DNA of 64,000 bases. Origin: Rhizobiales bacterium 63-22. Lineage in GTDB: Bacteria > Pseudomonadota > Alphaproteobacteria > Rhizobiales > Rhizobiaceae. Each line of letters starts with the position of its first letter. Within the stretch, counting starts at the first letter, position 1. The notes beneath the pieces were generated by a model, which made no database searches, was not told the origin of the DNA, and worked only from the letters and a program-made list of their open reading frames with translations. The translations under genes and the position numbers were made by a program. The stretch spans positions 1-64,000 of the forward strand of contig MKVZ01000019.1 of assembly GCA_001898995.1 (NCBI GenBank). Direction: 5' to 3'. This document shows, one piece after another, positions 52,930 through 63,003 of this stretch.

Positions 52930-54501
52930 ATGAATGTTTCGAGAAAATCCGAGAAGGGGGCGGGCATCCCGGCGGACGGCGTGCTGTTTCAGCGCAATTC
53001 CGATCGGGCAAAAGCTGAAAGCGCTGCCGAACCGGAATTCTTCCGCGACCTGAATCTCGATCAGGTCTTCGACGCCATCGACATGTCGCGGCAGGGGCAC
53101 GGCATACGCGCCTTTTTCAACGTGGCTCTCGACGATGCGGACCGCATCGCCTACCGGCAGGAGATCATGCGCGATCTCGAAAAGCCGGCCGTGCGCGAGG
53201 TGGTCGATACCTTCTGCCGCTATATGCGCGACGTGCGCGCCCATCAGGCGATGGTCAAGAAGATGTATTATCCGCATCAGAAGAACGCCTGGATTCTGGA
53301 TGCGATCGCGGCCTATTGCAAGGCGGCGCACGGCTTTGCCGCGAAGTTCACCGGGGCGGATATTTCCTCGCGCGGACTGAACGCCTTCCGCGCCTATCTC
53401 GCCACTTATGTCGCGGACGAAGCCTTCACCCGTCTTGCCAGCGAGGCGGCGGCGATCAAGAGCGATCTGGCCGGCGTGCGCTACAGCGTGAACATCAAGG
53501 GCAGCACGGTCGCGGTGCAGAAATACGAGGACGAGCCGGATTATACGGCGGAGGTGCAGGCCACTTTCGAGAAATTCCGGCAGGGCGCGGTCAAGGATTA
53601 CCGCATCGAGATCAAGGATAACGAAACCATGAACTCGGTCGAGGAGCGTATTCTCGGTCTGGTGGCGTCGCTCCACAAGGACATATTCGAGCATCTCACC
53701 GCCTTCTGCGCCGACCATGCCGATTTTGTCAGCCCGCGCATCAAGGCCTTCGACCGGGAAATCCAGTTCTATACCGGCTATCTCGATTATATCGAGCCGC
53801 TGCGGCAGGCGGGCCTGTCCTTCTGCTATCCCGTCGTCTCGCACGAAACGAAAGCGGTGCATGCCGAGTCCGCCTTCGACCTGCCGCTGGCGCACAAACT
53901 GACCGAGAAAAAGGCGCCCACCGTCACCAATGAATTTCATCTCGACGGCAAGGAGCGCATCTTCATCGTGTCCGGCCCCAATCAGGGCGGCAAGACCACT
54001 TTCGCGCGCACCTTCGGCCAGATGCACTATCTCGCCTGCCTCGGCCTGCCGGTTCCAGGCTCGACGGCGGCGCTGTTTCTCTTCGACCGGATATTCACCC
54101 ATTTCGAGAAGGAGGAAAGCCCGGATTCGCTGCGCGGCAAGCTGGAGGACGACCTGTTCCGCATCCATGCGATACTGGAAAAGGCCACGCCGGACAGCAT
54201 CATCATCATGAACGAGATATTCAACTCGACCATGCTGCGCGACGAGATTTTCCTCAGCCGCGAAGTGCTGAAGCGGGTGCAGAAGCTGGACCTTCTGTGC
54301 GTCTGCGTGACCTTCATCGATGAGCTTTCCACGATGAGCGAAAAGACGGTCGGCATGATCAGCACGGTCAATCCCGAAAACCCGGCGGAGCGCACCTACA
54401 AGGTGGTGCGCGCCAAGGCCAGCGGCCGCGCCTACGCCCTTTCCATCGCCGAGAAGTACGGCCTGACCTATGAACAGCTCAAGACGAGGATCGCGTCATG
54501 A
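52930..54501 (+). CDS. MutS-like ATPase A, fluoride-associated
   Basis: 523 residues. ATG 52930 is set by AGGAGG. No mismatch-binding N-terminal domain; residues about 35-320 are helical and resemble the MutS core/lever, followed by an ABC-type ATPase. Walker A GPNQGGKTT (349-357); the Walker B segment is IIIMNEIFNST, with Asn428 where MutS has Asp, then Glu429. A late CVTFIDEL segment covers the switch region. It is coupled to the second MutS-like gene by a 4-bp overlap. DNA repair is not implied; the role in fluoride stress is unknown. Confidence 0.85.
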   Translation: MNVSRKSEKGAGIPADGVLFQRNSDRAKAESAAEPEFFRDLNLDQVFDAIDMSRQGHGIRAFFNVALDDADRIAYRQEIMRDLEKPAVREVVDTFCRYMRDVRAHQAMVKKMYYPHQKNAWILDAIAAYCKAAHGFAAKFTGADISSRGLNAFRAYLATYVADEAFTRLASEAAAIKSDLAGVRYSVNIKGSTVAVQKYEDEPDYTAEVQATFEKFRQGAVKDYRIEIKDNETMNSVEERILGLVASLHKDIFEHLTAFCADHADFVSPRIKAFDREIQFYTGYLDYIEPLRQAGLSFCYPVVSHETKAVHAESAFDLPLAHKLTEKKAPTVTNEFHLDGKERIFIVSGPNQGGKTTFARTFGQMHYLACLGLPVPGSTAALFLFDRIFTHFEKEESPDSLRGKLEDDLFRIHAILEKATPDSIIIMNEIFNSTMLRDEIFLSREVLKRVQKLDLLCVCVTFIDELSTMSEKTVGMISTVNPENPAERTYKVVRAKASGRAYALSIAEKYGLTYEQLKTRIAS

Positions 54502-56015
54502 AAGCCTGCCTGATGCACAGGGACCGTCACTTCGATCTTGCCCGGCCGTCGCCATGGGGATCGGACGACCTGACGGTCGATCTGCAACTCCAGACCATCT
54601 TCGCCGCCATGGGCGGGGAGGACAAGTTCCTGCTGGAAGTGGCGGAAAAGGCCGTTCTCGCCAGTTCGACCGATCTGGACGAGATCGTCTACCGGCAGGA
54701 CATCATGAAGGATTGCTTCCGCAATCCCGAGATCGTGCGCAAGCTCTACGATTTCGCCTTCGACACGCTGGAGAACGAGCGCAAGAATTTCTGGCGCTGG
54801 GGCAGCTACCCGTCGGCCGTGCTGAGCGGCGCGGTCAGCGTTCTCAACATGTTCGTGGAGCGGCTGAAGATCCTGCGCGGCATCGCCGAAACGGAGGGGC
54901 CGAAATTTCAGTCGCAGGGCTTCAGCACTTTCTTCTCCATGCTGATCAGCGAACTTGGCGATGATTACTTCGCGGAGATATCCGCCCATCTCAAGCAATT
55001 GCGCTTTCCAAGGGGTGTGCGGCTCAGCGCCGAACTCGGCCCCGGCAATATCGGCGTGAACTATGTGCTGCGCCGCAACGACAAGCCGCTGGGCTGGAAG
55101 GAATGGATTTTCGGCCCCGGAAAGGACACTTACAGTTTCACGCTGCATCCGCGCGACGAGGCGGGCGCGCGGGCCCTGTCGCAGTTGGAGGACCGCGGTA
55201 TCAATCTGGTCGCCAATGCGCTCGCCCAGTCCACCGATCACATCAGCAGCTTCTTCAGGATGCTGCGCACGGAACTGGCCTTCTATATCGGCTGCATCAA
55301 CCTCAAGGATGCGCTCGACCGCAAGGGCCAGCCCATCGCCTTTCCTGTCCCTTCCGCATCGAAGGAGCGGCATTTCTCCTGCGACGATCTCTACGACGCC
55401 TGCCTTGCGCTCAACATGGACAGGCCCGTCGTCGGCAATCATATCGAGGGCGAGGGAGTGCGGCTGATCGTCGTGACGGGTGCCAATCAGGGCGGCAAGT
55501 CCACTTTCCTGCGCTCGGTCGGTCTTGCGCAGGTGATGATGCAGTGCGGCATGTTCGTGCCGGCCAGCGCCTTTGCTGCCAATATATGCGAGGGCCTCTA
55601 CACGCACTTCAAGCGCGAGGAGGATACCGGCATGGACAGCGGCAAGTTTGACGAGGAACTGAAGCGCATGGGCGATCTTGCCAGCCATCTGAAGCGGGAT
55701 TCCTTCGTGCTGTTCAATGAATCCTTTGCCGCCACCAACGAACTGGAAGGCTCGGAAATCGCCAGCCAGATCACCAATGCGCTGGTGGAGCAGGGGGTGA
55801 AGGTCTGCTTCGTCACCCATCTGCACGAATTCGTGCGCACGCTTTACGAAAAGAAGCTGGAAGGGGCGCTGTTCCTGCGTGCCGAAAGACTGCCTGACGG
55901 CAGCCGGACCTTCCGGCTCAACCCGGGCGAACCGCTTTCGACCAGCTTCGGTGTCGATCTCTACAATCGTATTTTCGACGAGAAGCTCAGCACGGAACAG
56001 TTCTTGCAGGCATGA
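54498..56015 (+). CDS. MutS-like ATPase B, fluoride-associated
   Basis: 505 residues, same architecture as its neighbour but strongly diverged: helical core to about 310, then the ATPase with Walker A GANQGGKST (328-336), signature-like MDSGKFDEELKRM, Walker B FVLFNESFAAT (Asn407, Glu408) and switch THLHEF. It lacks the mismatch-recognition domain. The 4-bp overlap with gene A suggests equal synthesis and a heterodimer, since MutS ATPases act as dimers. Both share the unusual Walker B Asn. Confidence 0.85.
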   Translation: MKACLMHRDRHFDLARPSPWGSDDLTVDLQLQTIFAAMGGEDKFLLEVAEKAVLASSTDLDEIVYRQDIMKDCFRNPEIVRKLYDFAFDTLENERKNFWRWGSYPSAVLSGAVSVLNMFVERLKILRGIAETEGPKFQSQGFSTFFSMLISELGDDYFAEISAHLKQLRFPRGVRLSAELGPGNIGVNYVLRRNDKPLGWKEWIFGPGKDTYSFTLHPRDEAGARALSQLEDRGINLVANALAQSTDHISSFFRMLRTELAFYIGCINLKDALDRKGQPIAFPVPSASKERHFSCDDLYDACLALNMDRPVVGNHIEGEGVRLIVVTGANQGGKSTFLRSVGLAQVMMQCGMFVPASAFAANICEGLYTHFKREEDTGMDSGKFDEELKRMGDLASHLKRDSFVLFNESFAATNELEGSEIASQITNALVEQGVKVCFVTHLHEFVRTLYEKKLEGALFLRAERLPDGSRTFRLNPGEPLSTSFGVDLYNRIFDEKLSTEQFLQA

Positions 56016-56020
56016 CGGCG

Positions 56021-56047
56021 GACGGATCGCCTTTCCGGTGATCCGTC
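56021..56047 (+). terminator. Hairpin after the mutS-like pair
   Basis: GACGGATC (56021-56028) pairs with GATCCGTC (56040-56047) over an 11-nt loop, just before the fourth aptamer. There is no U-run, so it may be a weak terminator or an RNA-processing element separating the two regulated units. Confidence 0.45.
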
Positions 56048-56059
56048 TGAAAGATGTAT

Positions 56060-56146
56060 GAGGGGATGGAGTTCCCCGCGACCGCCCTCGAGGCTGATGA
56101 CTCCTGCCAGAAATTCAACGGGCCGGATTGCCCCAACGGCAGGATT
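56060..56146 (+). promoter_or_regulatory. Fluoride riboswitch D with SD-sequestering platform
   Basis: Aptamer GAGGGGATGGAGTTCCCC, GCGACCGCCCTC, AGGCTGATGACTCCTGCC. TCCTGCC (56102-56108) pairs with GGCAGGA (56138-56144), which holds the SD-like AGGA of the gene starting at 56152. This is the same ON-switch logic as riboswitch C with a different sequence, i.e. covariation between the two. Confidence 0.9.
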
Positions 56147-56151
56147 CGTGA

Positions 56152-56385
56152 ATGACATCGAACCCCACCCATGAAAACGAAGAATCGATCGACGCCTTTC
56201 TGATGGACCCCATCGTCCGCATGCTGATGCGGGCGGACAAGGTGCATGAGGGCGAATTGCGCACCATGCTGAACGAGGTCGCCGACGCGCTTCTCCGGCA
56301 GGCGGAACTGGTCCGTGATCCGTCCTCCGGCGAGACGGAGCCGCCGGCAGGCGCCGTGCCGAGCCCGGCGAACTGCCGGAACTGA
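56152..56385 (+). CDS. Small protein of unknown function under a fluoride riboswitch
   Basis: 77 residues, not recognised. It is acidic at the N-terminus with a helical middle (AFLMDPIVRMLMRADKVHEG and LRTMLNEVADALLRQAELV) and a Pro-rich tail. No signal peptide, and no true membrane segment, so it is not a Fluc/CrcB channel. It has its own riboswitch and SD-sequestering stem, which strongly supports translation and a specific job in fluoride response. It may bind one of the MutS-like proteins; that is a guess from proximity. Confidence 0.7.
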   Translation: MTSNPTHENEESIDAFLMDPIVRMLMRADKVHEGELRTMLNEVADALLRQAELVRDPSSGETEPPAGAVPSPANCRN

Positions 56386-56672
56386 TCGTACCCTTCAAGC
56401 GCCAGCTTTATCAGGATGTTCTGGAAGAATTCCGCATGATCCGCGGCTGATCCGCGCGAAGCTGACAGCGACGAAAAGACGTCGTCGCCGGGCCCGGATT
56501 TGCGCCGTGCCGGTCTTCATCGCGGTCGGATGCCGCCACAAAATACGGCTGTCGTGATCCACGAAAAAATCGGCGCATAGGGGTAATTTCCCTGTTGCAT
56601 TCTGAAAAGCCTTGGTCCATATAGCGCCAGTCTCACGACGATGACTTCCGGTGGAAGCATCGACTGGCGCGA

Positions 56673-56747
56673 GCGGGTGTAGCTCAGGGGTAGAGCACAA
56701 CCTTGCCAAGGTTGGGGTCGAGGGTTCGAATCCCTTCGCCCGCTCCA
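56673..56747 (+). tRNA. tRNA-Gly(GCC)
   Basis: 75 nt including CCA. Acceptor GCGGGTG/CGCCCGC, D-arm GCTCAGGGGTAGAGC, anticodon stem CAACC/GGTTG with loop TTGCCAA (anticodon GCC), T-arm GAGGGTTCGAATCCCTT. It lies about 290 bp after the last fluoride-controlled gene; the gap 56386-56672 shows no gene or site I can support. Confidence 0.97.
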
Positions 56748-56984
56748 GTTTTCTTCATAACAATATAATTCCGTTGGCTTTTCTATTCTCCGTGCGGTTG
56801 AGAAAGCGCTTCGCGATTTTTTGCATGGAATCGGAGCGCCGATCCGGTTGAATCGGGATGCGCCTTGGCGGTGGGATATGCGGGCAGGGGTGTCGGCGCC
56901 CATTTGCCGGAGGATTTATGGTAACCAATTCTGCACCGACAAGCCGTATTCTGTCGCAAATGCTTCGTCAGGAGAATTGATGCG

Positions 56985-57977
56985 GTGCAGATCAGATCCG
57001 TGCTTCTGAAAATTGTCGGGGTCCTGAGCCTTCTCGTTGTTGCCTTTTTGCCGTCGCAGCAGTCCTTCGCCGCCCAGTCGTCGGCTGTTCCGGCATGGCT
57101 GGCGGCCCATATCGGCTATGGCGACGGCCAGATCGCGCCTGTCGTCCTGCAAAGGGCGCGAGCGCTCTACTTCCAGAAGGTGGGCGAGGGCGCGGTGCGG
57201 AATCCATGCTATTTCGCCATGGACGCGACCCGTCCCGGCGATATGGGCGGCGGCCGTCTCGGACGCCGGTTCTACGTCATCTGCGAGGCCGAGCACGCGT
57301 TCCGGGCGATTCCGGCGGGTCATGGCGCAGGCCGGGATCTGAAAGGTGTCGTGAATTTCTCGAACGGACGGCAGTGCGCACGGAATTTCGGCAATGCGAT
57401 GGATTCGGAACTGACCACCGGCGGCGCCTATGTGACGGCCGAGACGAAGACCTCCTACAAGGGCTATTATCGCGTCTCAGCCGGAAGGGATGCGGCTTTC
57501 ATGCGCTCTTTCGTGCAGTTCGACGGCGAGGGCGAGGCCGCCAACGCGCGGCGCCGCGCCATCGGCGGCCATCCTGCGGTGGTACTGCGCGGAATGTGCC
57601 GCATGAGGAGCCCCGGCAACCCTTATGCGAAGGACGGCTATGTCGTGCTCGGGAAACTGGTGGATTATTCCGCCGGCCGGAGCAATGGCTGCACGAGCTG
57701 GTCGCCGTCGGATGCACGGCAGCTCATCCCGATGATCCAGAATAACCCCACGACCCTCTACATTTATCCCGAATCGCGCGATATCGCCGCCGTCGACCGC
57801 GCGGTGGCGGCGGGCCAGTCGCTGGCGGGCGGCCCCTATTGGGACGCCTCCTGCCTGAAGCAGATCGGCGCGCCGAAATTCTGGCGGACAGGAACGCTGG
57901 AGCCGGTTATCGCCCAATATAGACGGGACCATCCGGCACCGCACTGGAAGCCGCTTCCGATCTGCGAAGGGCAGTGA
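56985..57977 (+). CDS. Secreted L,D-transpeptidase-like (YkuD_2) protein
   Basis: 330 residues, GTG start with AGGAG about 10 nt upstream; the ATG at 56980 is out of frame. A signal peptide (KIVGVLSLLVVAFLPSQQSF) leads to a domain with VVNFSNGRQCARNFGNAMDS, GGAYVTAETKTSYKGYYRV and the catalytic-type motif SNGCTSW (Cys about 235). This matches the murein L,D-transpeptidase catalytic-domain family. It is a single-gene unit after tRNA-Gly and probably acts on peptidoglycan in the periplasm. Confidence 0.8.
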   Translation: MQIRSVLLKIVGVLSLLVVAFLPSQQSFAAQSSAVPAWLAAHIGYGDGQIAPVVLQRARALYFQKVGEGAVRNPCYFAMDATRPGDMGGGRLGRRFYVICEAEHAFRAIPAGHGAGRDLKGVVNFSNGRQCARNFGNAMDSELTTGGAYVTAETKTSYKGYYRVSAGRDAAFMRSFVQFDGEGEAANARRRAIGGHPAVVLRGMCRMRSPGNPYAKDGYVVLGKLVDYSAGRSNGCTSWSPSDARQLIPMIQNNPTTLYIYPESRDIAAVDRAVAAGQSLAGGPYWDASCLKQIGAPKFWRTGTLEPVIAQYRRDHPAPHWKPLPICEGQ

Positions 57978-58000
57978 CGTTCAGCCCTTTCGCGGCGCGC

Positions 58001-58861
58001 TCAAAGCCCGTGCGTGCGGTCGTAGCCGTTGACTGCCGGCGGGGTCCAGCCGGTGGGAAGGGCGGCCGGCTTGTAAATCTCGACGATCATCGGGTGGCAG
58101 GCGGCGGTGTCGGACGAATGCTCGGCCGAGCAGTCGCCGCCGGGGCAGGCCGACATGCAGCCGAGAAGATCGATCTCGGCGAAGAACTCCAGATAGTCGC
58201 CGGGGCGCACCGGGCTCGCCTTCATGAAATATTGCCCGGTGTCGCGGGTGAAGCCGGTGCACATGAAGACGTTGAGCACGTCGTGGATATAGGTCTCGGC
58301 CTCATGCAGCGGCTTGCCGGTCTTCTGGGCGAAGGCGCGGGTGAGGTTGGAATGGCAGCAATGGTGATATTGACCGCCATGGCTCAGAAGATTGTTGGTG
58401 TAGGGGTCGCAGCGCGTGCCGATGACGTCGTGCACCGAGCCGCCGAACTCGTCGAAGCCGTACCAATCCAGCGTGTCGTGGGTGACGGTCGCGATCGGCC
58501 GCATATAGGGGAAGCTGGAGAAAAGCTGGTCGCCGAGCCCGACATGGGTGCCGTTCAGCGCGCGCGTCTTGCCGCTGTAGAATTTTTCGTCGAGGTTGTT
58601 GGCGTTGAACAGATTGAGGTCGCCGACCTGCGGGCCTTCCGCGCATAGGATGCGGAAGAAATGCCCGGCCGGGACGGTCCAGCAGGCGGCCTCGCGCGGC
58701 GGCACCACCACGCGCTCCACAAAAGTGAGATCGTCGCGCAGCGCGCGATAGGCGGCGAGGTCGGGGCGCGGCAGCGTCTCAACCGGATAGCAGACGACCG
58801 GCTTGATCGCCTTGCGGGCGGCGGCGTCCTGCGGGGCCTCGGTGATGGGTTGCGGCTTCAT
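58001..58861 (-). CDS. DUF1989 (urea carboxylase-associated) family protein
   Basis: 286 residues. Family features: CWTVPAGHFFRILCAEGPQV, GDLNLFNANNLDEKF, RALNGTHVGLGDQLFSSFPY, and clustered ligands in CHSNL and SACPGGDCS. DUF1989 proteins accompany urea/guanidine carboxylases; some act as carboxyguanidine deiminases. It is the last gene of a four-gene minus-strand module with a biotin carboxylase and 5-oxoprolinase-like subunits. Its exact reaction here is not known. Confidence 0.85.
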   Translation of the reverse strand: MKPQPITEAPQDAAARKAIKPVVCYPVETLPRPDLAAYRALRDDLTFVERVVVPPREAACWTVPAGHFFRILCAEGPQVGDLNLFNANNLDEKFYSGKTRALNGTHVGLGDQLFSSFPYMRPIATVTHDTLDWYGFDEFGGSVHDVIGTRCDPYTNNLLSHGGQYHHCCHSNLTRAFAQKTGKPLHEAETYIHDVLNVFMCTGFTRDTGQYFMKASPVRPGDYLEFFAEIDLLGCMSACPGGDCSAEHSSDTAACHPMIVEIYKPAALPTGWTPPAVNGYDRTHGL

Positions 58862-58889
58862 GTCGTTTCTCCGTTCTGTCCTGTCGCCG

Positions 58890-60599
58890 TCAGTCGATGA
58901 CGGCCAGCGTCGCGCCGAGCGCGATTGCCGCGCCGGCTTCCGCCTTGATGCGAATGGTTCCGGCCTTGGGCGCGACGATGCGCGTCTCCATCTTCATGGC
59001 CTCGATCAGGGCGACCGCGTCGCCTTCCGCCACGGTCGCGCCGTCCTCGACCAGCCATTTCTGCAAGGTGCCGGGAATGGGGGCGGTGACGGTATTGTCG
59101 GTTTCGGTGGCTTGCGTGACGCCAGCGGCTTGCGGCGCGGCGGCGTTGGCGAACAGCGCCGCCGGCAGGCCGAGTTCGTGCCGCTTGCCGTCGATCTCGA
59201 TGAAGGCGCGGATCAGGCCGCCCTCGACCGGATCGACGCGCGGGGCGGGCTCCAGCCCGCGGAACTCCGTCTCAATCCAGTTGGTGTAGACCTTGAACCC
59301 GTCCTCGCCGGTGAAGGCCGGCTCGTCCACCACGGCGCGGTGGAAGGGCAGCACCGACGCCACGCCCTCGATGCGGAACTCCCGGAGCGCGCGCCGGGCG
59401 CGGACCAGCGCTTCCTCGCGCGTCGCGCCGGTGACGATCAGCTTCGCCATCATGGAATCGTAGAGGCCGGGAATGTCCGAGGCGGTCTCGACGCCGGCGT
59501 CGAGCCGCACGCCCGGCCCGGACGGGGCGCGGAACAGCGTGATATGGCCCGGCGTCGGCAGGAAGCCGCGGCCTGGGTCCTCGGCGTTGATGCGGAACTC
59601 GAAGGCGTGGCCGCGCGGCGCGGGCGTCTCGGTCACCGAAAGCGGCAGGCCGTCGGCGATGCGCAACTGCTCGATGACGATGTCGACGCCGGTGGTCTCC
59701 TCGGTGACGGGATGCTCCACCTGAAGCCGCGTGTTGACTTCGAGGAAGGAGATGACGCCGTCCTGCGACAGCAGGAACTCCACCGTGCCGGCCCCGCTAT
59801 AGCCGGCTTCCGAGCAGATGGCGCGGGCGGCGTCGTGGATGCGGGCGCGCTGCTCTTCGGTGATGAAGGGCGCGGGCGCTTCCTCCACCAGCTTCTGGTT
59901 GCGGCGCTGGAGCGAGCAGTCGCGCGTGCCCAGCACGACCGTATGGCCGTGGCTGTCGGCGACGATCTGCGCCTCGATATGGCGCGGCTTGTCGAGGAAC
60001 TGCTCGGCGTAGCACTCGCCGCGCCCGAAAGCCTCGGTCGCCTCGCGCACGGCGGAATCGAACAACTCGCCCACTTCCTCGATGCGGCGCGCCACCTTCA
60101 TGCCGCGCCCGCCGCCGCCGAAGGCGGCCTTGATCGCCAGCGGCAGTCCGGCCTCCTTCGCGAAGGCCACGGCCTCCGCCGCCGAGGCCAGCGGCCCGTC
60201 CGAGCCCTTGACCAGCGGCGCGCCGACCTTTTCGGCGATGCGGCGCGCCTCGACCTTGTCGCCCAGCGCGTCGATCACCTCCGGTGCGGGGCCGACCCAG
60301 ATGAGCCCGGCCTCAATCACGGCGCGGGCGAACTCCGCTCGCTCCGAGAGAAATCCGTAGCCCGGATGCACCGCGTCCGCGCCGGCGCGGCGGGCGATGT
60401 CGAGGATTTTTTCGATATTGAGATAGGTGTCGGCGGGGCGACCCGCGCCGAGGCCATAGGCCTCGTCCGCCAGCTCGACATGCAGCGAACCGGCGTCGGC
60501 GTCGGAATAGATCGCGACCGAGGCGACGCCGTAATCGCGCGCGGCGCGGGCGATGCGGATGGCGATTTCGCCGCGATTGGCGATGAGGAGCTTTTTCAT
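58890..60599 (-). CDS. Biotin carboxylase fused to biotin carboxyl carrier domain
   Basis: 569 residues. Residues 1-450: biotin carboxylase ([53 protein letters not shown]). Residues about 495-569: BCCP with biotin Lys536 in [11 protein letters not shown]. No carboxyltransferase domain is attached; the neighbouring KipI-KipA protein is the likely partner, as in urea carboxylase where these parts are one chain. Its ATG overlaps the upstream gene's stop by 4 bp. Confidence 0.93.
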   Translation of the reverse strand: MKKLLIANRGEIAIRIARAARDYGVASVAIYSDADAGSLHVELADEAYGLGAGRPADTYLNIEKILDIARRAGADAVHPGYGFLSERAEFARAVIEAGLIWVGPAPEVIDALGDKVEARRIAEKVGAPLVKGSDGPLASAAEAVAFAKEAGLPLAIKAAFGGGGRGMKVARRIEEVGELFDSAVREATEAFGRGECYAEQFLDKPRHIEAQIVADSHGHTVVLGTRDCSLQRRNQKLVEEAPAPFITEEQRARIHDAARAICSEAGYSGAGTVEFLLSQDGVISFLEVNTRLQVEHPVTEETTGVDIVIEQLRIADGLPLSVTETPAPRGHAFEFRINAEDPGRGFLPTPGHITLFRAPSGPGVRLDAGVETASDIPGLYDSMMAKLIVTGATREEALVRARRALREFRIEGVASVLPFHRAVVDEPAFTGEDGFKVYTNWIETEFRGLEPAPRVDPVEGGLIRAFIEIDGKRHELGLPAALFANAAAPQAAGVTQATETDNTVTAPIPGTLQKWLVEDGATVAEGDAVALIEAMKMETRIVAPKAGTIRIKAEAGAAIALGATLAVID

Positions 60600-62203
60600 C
60601 GGATTTCCTCAGGCTCGAAGCCGGCTATCGAATTGAAGCGGATGCGCGCGCCGATGGGGATCTGTCCGGCGCGGTCGAGATGATAATGGGCTACCACGCC
60701 GATGACCGGATAGCCGCCGGTGAGCGGATGGTCGGCGAGGAACAGCACCGGTTGGCCGCTATGCGGCACCTGCAACGCGCCGATGGCCGTGCCTTCGGAG
60801 GGAAGCTCGGCGTGGACCTGCCGCTCCAGCGGTTCGTCGCCGGAAAGCCGCATGCCGACGCGGCTCGATTCCGCCGTCACCAGCCATTCCTGTTTCAGCA
60901 GCGTCTCGACGCCCTTTTCGGTGAACCAGTCGGTGCGCGGCCCCAGCGTTACGTCCAGCGTCACCACCTCGCCGGCGCGGGGCAGGGGTTGCGGCTCAGG
61001 CCGGTCTGGATCGACGGCGGCGGCGGGCCGGTTGGCCGGGATCAGCACGTCGCCGGCCCGCATCGGCGCGGGGCCGACCTTGGCCAGCGTGTCGGTGGCG
61101 GCGGAGCCGAGCACCGGCTCGACCACGAAACCGCCGCGCAGCGCCAGATAGCTGCGCGCGCCTTCGGGCGGGACGCCGAGGCTCAATTCGTCGCCGGCGT
61201 CGAGCGCGAAGGGTTTGGCGAAGGGCGCGGCCACGGTACGGCCGTCCGCCGTGCGGATGGTCAGCGGGCAGGGCGCGCCGGTCACGGCCAGCGTGACGGG
61301 GCGGTCGGCCCGCAGCGCGAAGCCGCCGAAGGTGATCTCCAGCGCCGCCGCATCGCGCGGATTGCCGACGCAGAGATTGGCCTCGATGAAGGAATGGCGG
61401 TCGAGCGCGCCCGATTCCGCCACGCCCTGATCGGCGCGGCCGGGACGGCCGCCGTCCTCATAGAGCGCCGGACGGTCGCAGCGCGTGACGCGCAGGCCCT
61501 CCTTTGGCGCTTCGGGCTGCGGCGCGGGCTTTTGCACGGCGGGGACGGTCGCGCCTTTCGCGATGTCGCGGAAGCGCACCCGGTCGCCGGGGGCGAGCAG
61601 CGCCGGCTTGGCGCGCGCCGTGTCCCACATCTTGACCGGCGTATTGCCGAGAATCTGCCAGCCGCCGGGGCTGTCGGTCGGATAGATGCCGCCGAACTTG
61701 CCGCCGATGGCGACTGAGCCGGCCGCCACGCGCACGCGCGGGCTCTTGCGACGCGGCACGTCGAAGCCGGGATCGTCGCAGGTCATATAGGCGAAGCCCG
61801 GCGCGAAGCCGGTGAAGGCGACGGTGTAGGTGGTGGCCGTATGGCGGCGGATCACTTCGTCCACGCTCCAGCCCAGCAATTCCGCCACGTCGGCGAGATC
61901 CTCGCCGTCATAGGTGACGGGGATTTCGTACAATTCGCCGGTGCGGGCGCTGCGGCTGGAAAGATCGACGCGCGCCACATCCGCCACGATCTTCGCGCGG
62001 TCGGTGGCGAGCGGGTCGAAGCGGATCATAACCGTGCGGGCGGCGGGCACCATCTCGACCACGCCATGCGGCGGCGCGGCCAGCAGCGCGTCGAACAGCG
62101 TCATCGCCGTTTCGAGATCGGCAAGCTCGACCAGCAGGCAGTTCAGCCCCGCCGGCAGGAAGCGCAGCCGCTCAGCCCAGGGCTCAGCTATGAGATCAGC
62201 CAT
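60596..62203 (-). CDS. KipI-KipA (5-oxoprolinase PxpB-PxpC-like) fusion protein
   Basis: 535 residues. The first about 225 are KipI/AHS1 ([48 protein letters not shown]); residues about 240-535 are KipA/AHS2 ([17 protein letters not shown] start, [18 protein letters not shown]). In 5-oxoprolinase these are separate PxpB and PxpC; in urea carboxylase and allophanate hydrolase-type enzymes they are domains. Here the fusion lies between the LamB/YcsF and biotin carboxylase genes and overlaps both. Confidence 0.9.
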   Translation of the reverse strand: MADLIAEPWAERLRFLPAGLNCLLVELADLETAMTLFDALLAAPPHGVVEMVPAARTVMIRFDPLATDRAKIVADVARVDLSSRSARTGELYEIPVTYDGEDLADVAELLGWSVDEVIRRHTATTYTVAFTGFAPGFAYMTCDDPGFDVPRRKSPRVRVAAGSVAIGGKFGGIYPTDSPGGWQILGNTPVKMWDTARAKPALLAPGDRVRFRDIAKGATVPAVQKPAPQPEAPKEGLRVTRCDRPALYEDGGRPGRADQGVAESGALDRHSFIEANLCVGNPRDAAALEITFGGFALRADRPVTLAVTGAPCPLTIRTADGRTVAAPFAKPFALDAGDELSLGVPPEGARSYLALRGGFVVEPVLGSAATDTLAKVGPAPMRAGDVLIPANRPAAAVDPDRPEPQPLPRAGEVVTLDVTLGPRTDWFTEKGVETLLKQEWLVTAESSRVGMRLSGDEPLERQVHAELPSEGTAIGALQVPHSGQPVLFLADHPLTGGYPVIGVVAHYHLDRAGQIPIGARIRFNSIAGFEPEEIR

Positions 62204-62969
62204 GACGGGCGTCGGCGAAGGATTTCAGCTCCACGCCGCGCGCGGCGAGTGTGTCGCGCAGCGCGCGGGCCAGCGCCACAGCGGCGGGATTGTCGCCATG
62301 GATGCAGATGGACTGCGCCTCCAGCGGAATGTCGACGCCGTCGATGGTGGAAATCTTCCCTTCCGTGACCATGCGCAGCATGCGCTCGGCCACCTGCGCG
62401 GGATCGTGGATCACCGAGCCGGGCAGGCGGCGGCTGACGAGGCTGCCGTCGGCGTTGTAGGCGCGGTCGGCGAAGGCCTCGCATACCACGGTCAGGCCCG
62501 CCGCGCGCGCCTGCGCCACGATTGGCGCGCCGGCCAGCGCCATCAGGATCAGCGACGGATCGACGGCCTTGATGCCCTCGATCACGTCGGCGGCCTGCCG
62601 CGCGTCATGGGCGATGGTGTTGTAGAGCGCGCCGTGCGGCTTGACGTAGCGGACCGTCGTGCCGGCCGCCCGCGCCAGCCCTTGCAGCGCGCCGATCTGG
62701 TAGATGGTGTCGCCGACAAGCTCGGCGCTCGACGGATCCATGTTGCGGCGGCCGAAACCGACGAGATCGCGATAGCCGACATGCGCGCCGACCGAGACGC
62801 CGCGCCGCGCCGCCTCCTTCAGCACCGTCAGAATGCCGGCCGGGTCGCCGGCGTGGAAGCCGCAGGCGATGTTGGCGCTGGTCACGATCTCCAGCATCGA
62901 AACGTCGTCGCCCATCGGCCAGGGGCCGAAACTTTCGCCAAGGTCGCTGTTGAGGTCGATGCTTGCCAT
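62196..62969 (-). CDS. pxpA: LamB/YcsF family protein (PxpA-like)
   Basis: 257 residues. Signature start [49 protein letters not shown] and [16 protein letters not shown]. PxpA is the lactam-hydrolysing partner of PxpBC in ATP-dependent 5-oxoproline cleavage. It is the first gene of the module, divergent from a GntR gene, and overlaps the KipI-KipA gene by 8 bp. The lactam acted on could be 5-oxoproline or a related cyclic amide. Confidence 0.92.
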   Translation of the reverse strand: MASIDLNSDLGESFGPWPMGDDVSMLEIVTSANIACGFHAGDPAGILTVLKEAARRGVSVGAHVGYRDLVGFGRRNMDPSSAELVGDTIYQIGALQGLARAAGTTVRYVKPHGALYNTIAHDARQAADVIEGIKAVDPSLILMALAGAPIVAQARAAGLTVVCEAFADRAYNADGSLVSRRLPGSVIHDPAQVAERMLRMVTEGKISTIDGVDIPLEAQSICIHGDNPAAVALARALRDTLAARGVELKSFADARHG

Positions 62970-63003
62970 GAAGTAGCCTGCCCGTGTAAGAGGATTGCGT
63001 TGG

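Noticed and set aside
52930..56015. Housekeeping mutS/mutS2 mismatch repair genes
   Set aside because: Both proteins are about 510 residues, lack the N-terminal mismatch-binding and connector domains and the Smr domain, and have an altered Walker B. They are MutS-like only.
56673..56747. tRNA-Gly as attachment site of a mobile island carrying the fluoride genes
   Set aside because: No integrase, no direct repeat of the tRNA 3' end found between 49.6 and 56.7 kb, and no mobile-element gene. Position alone is not enough.
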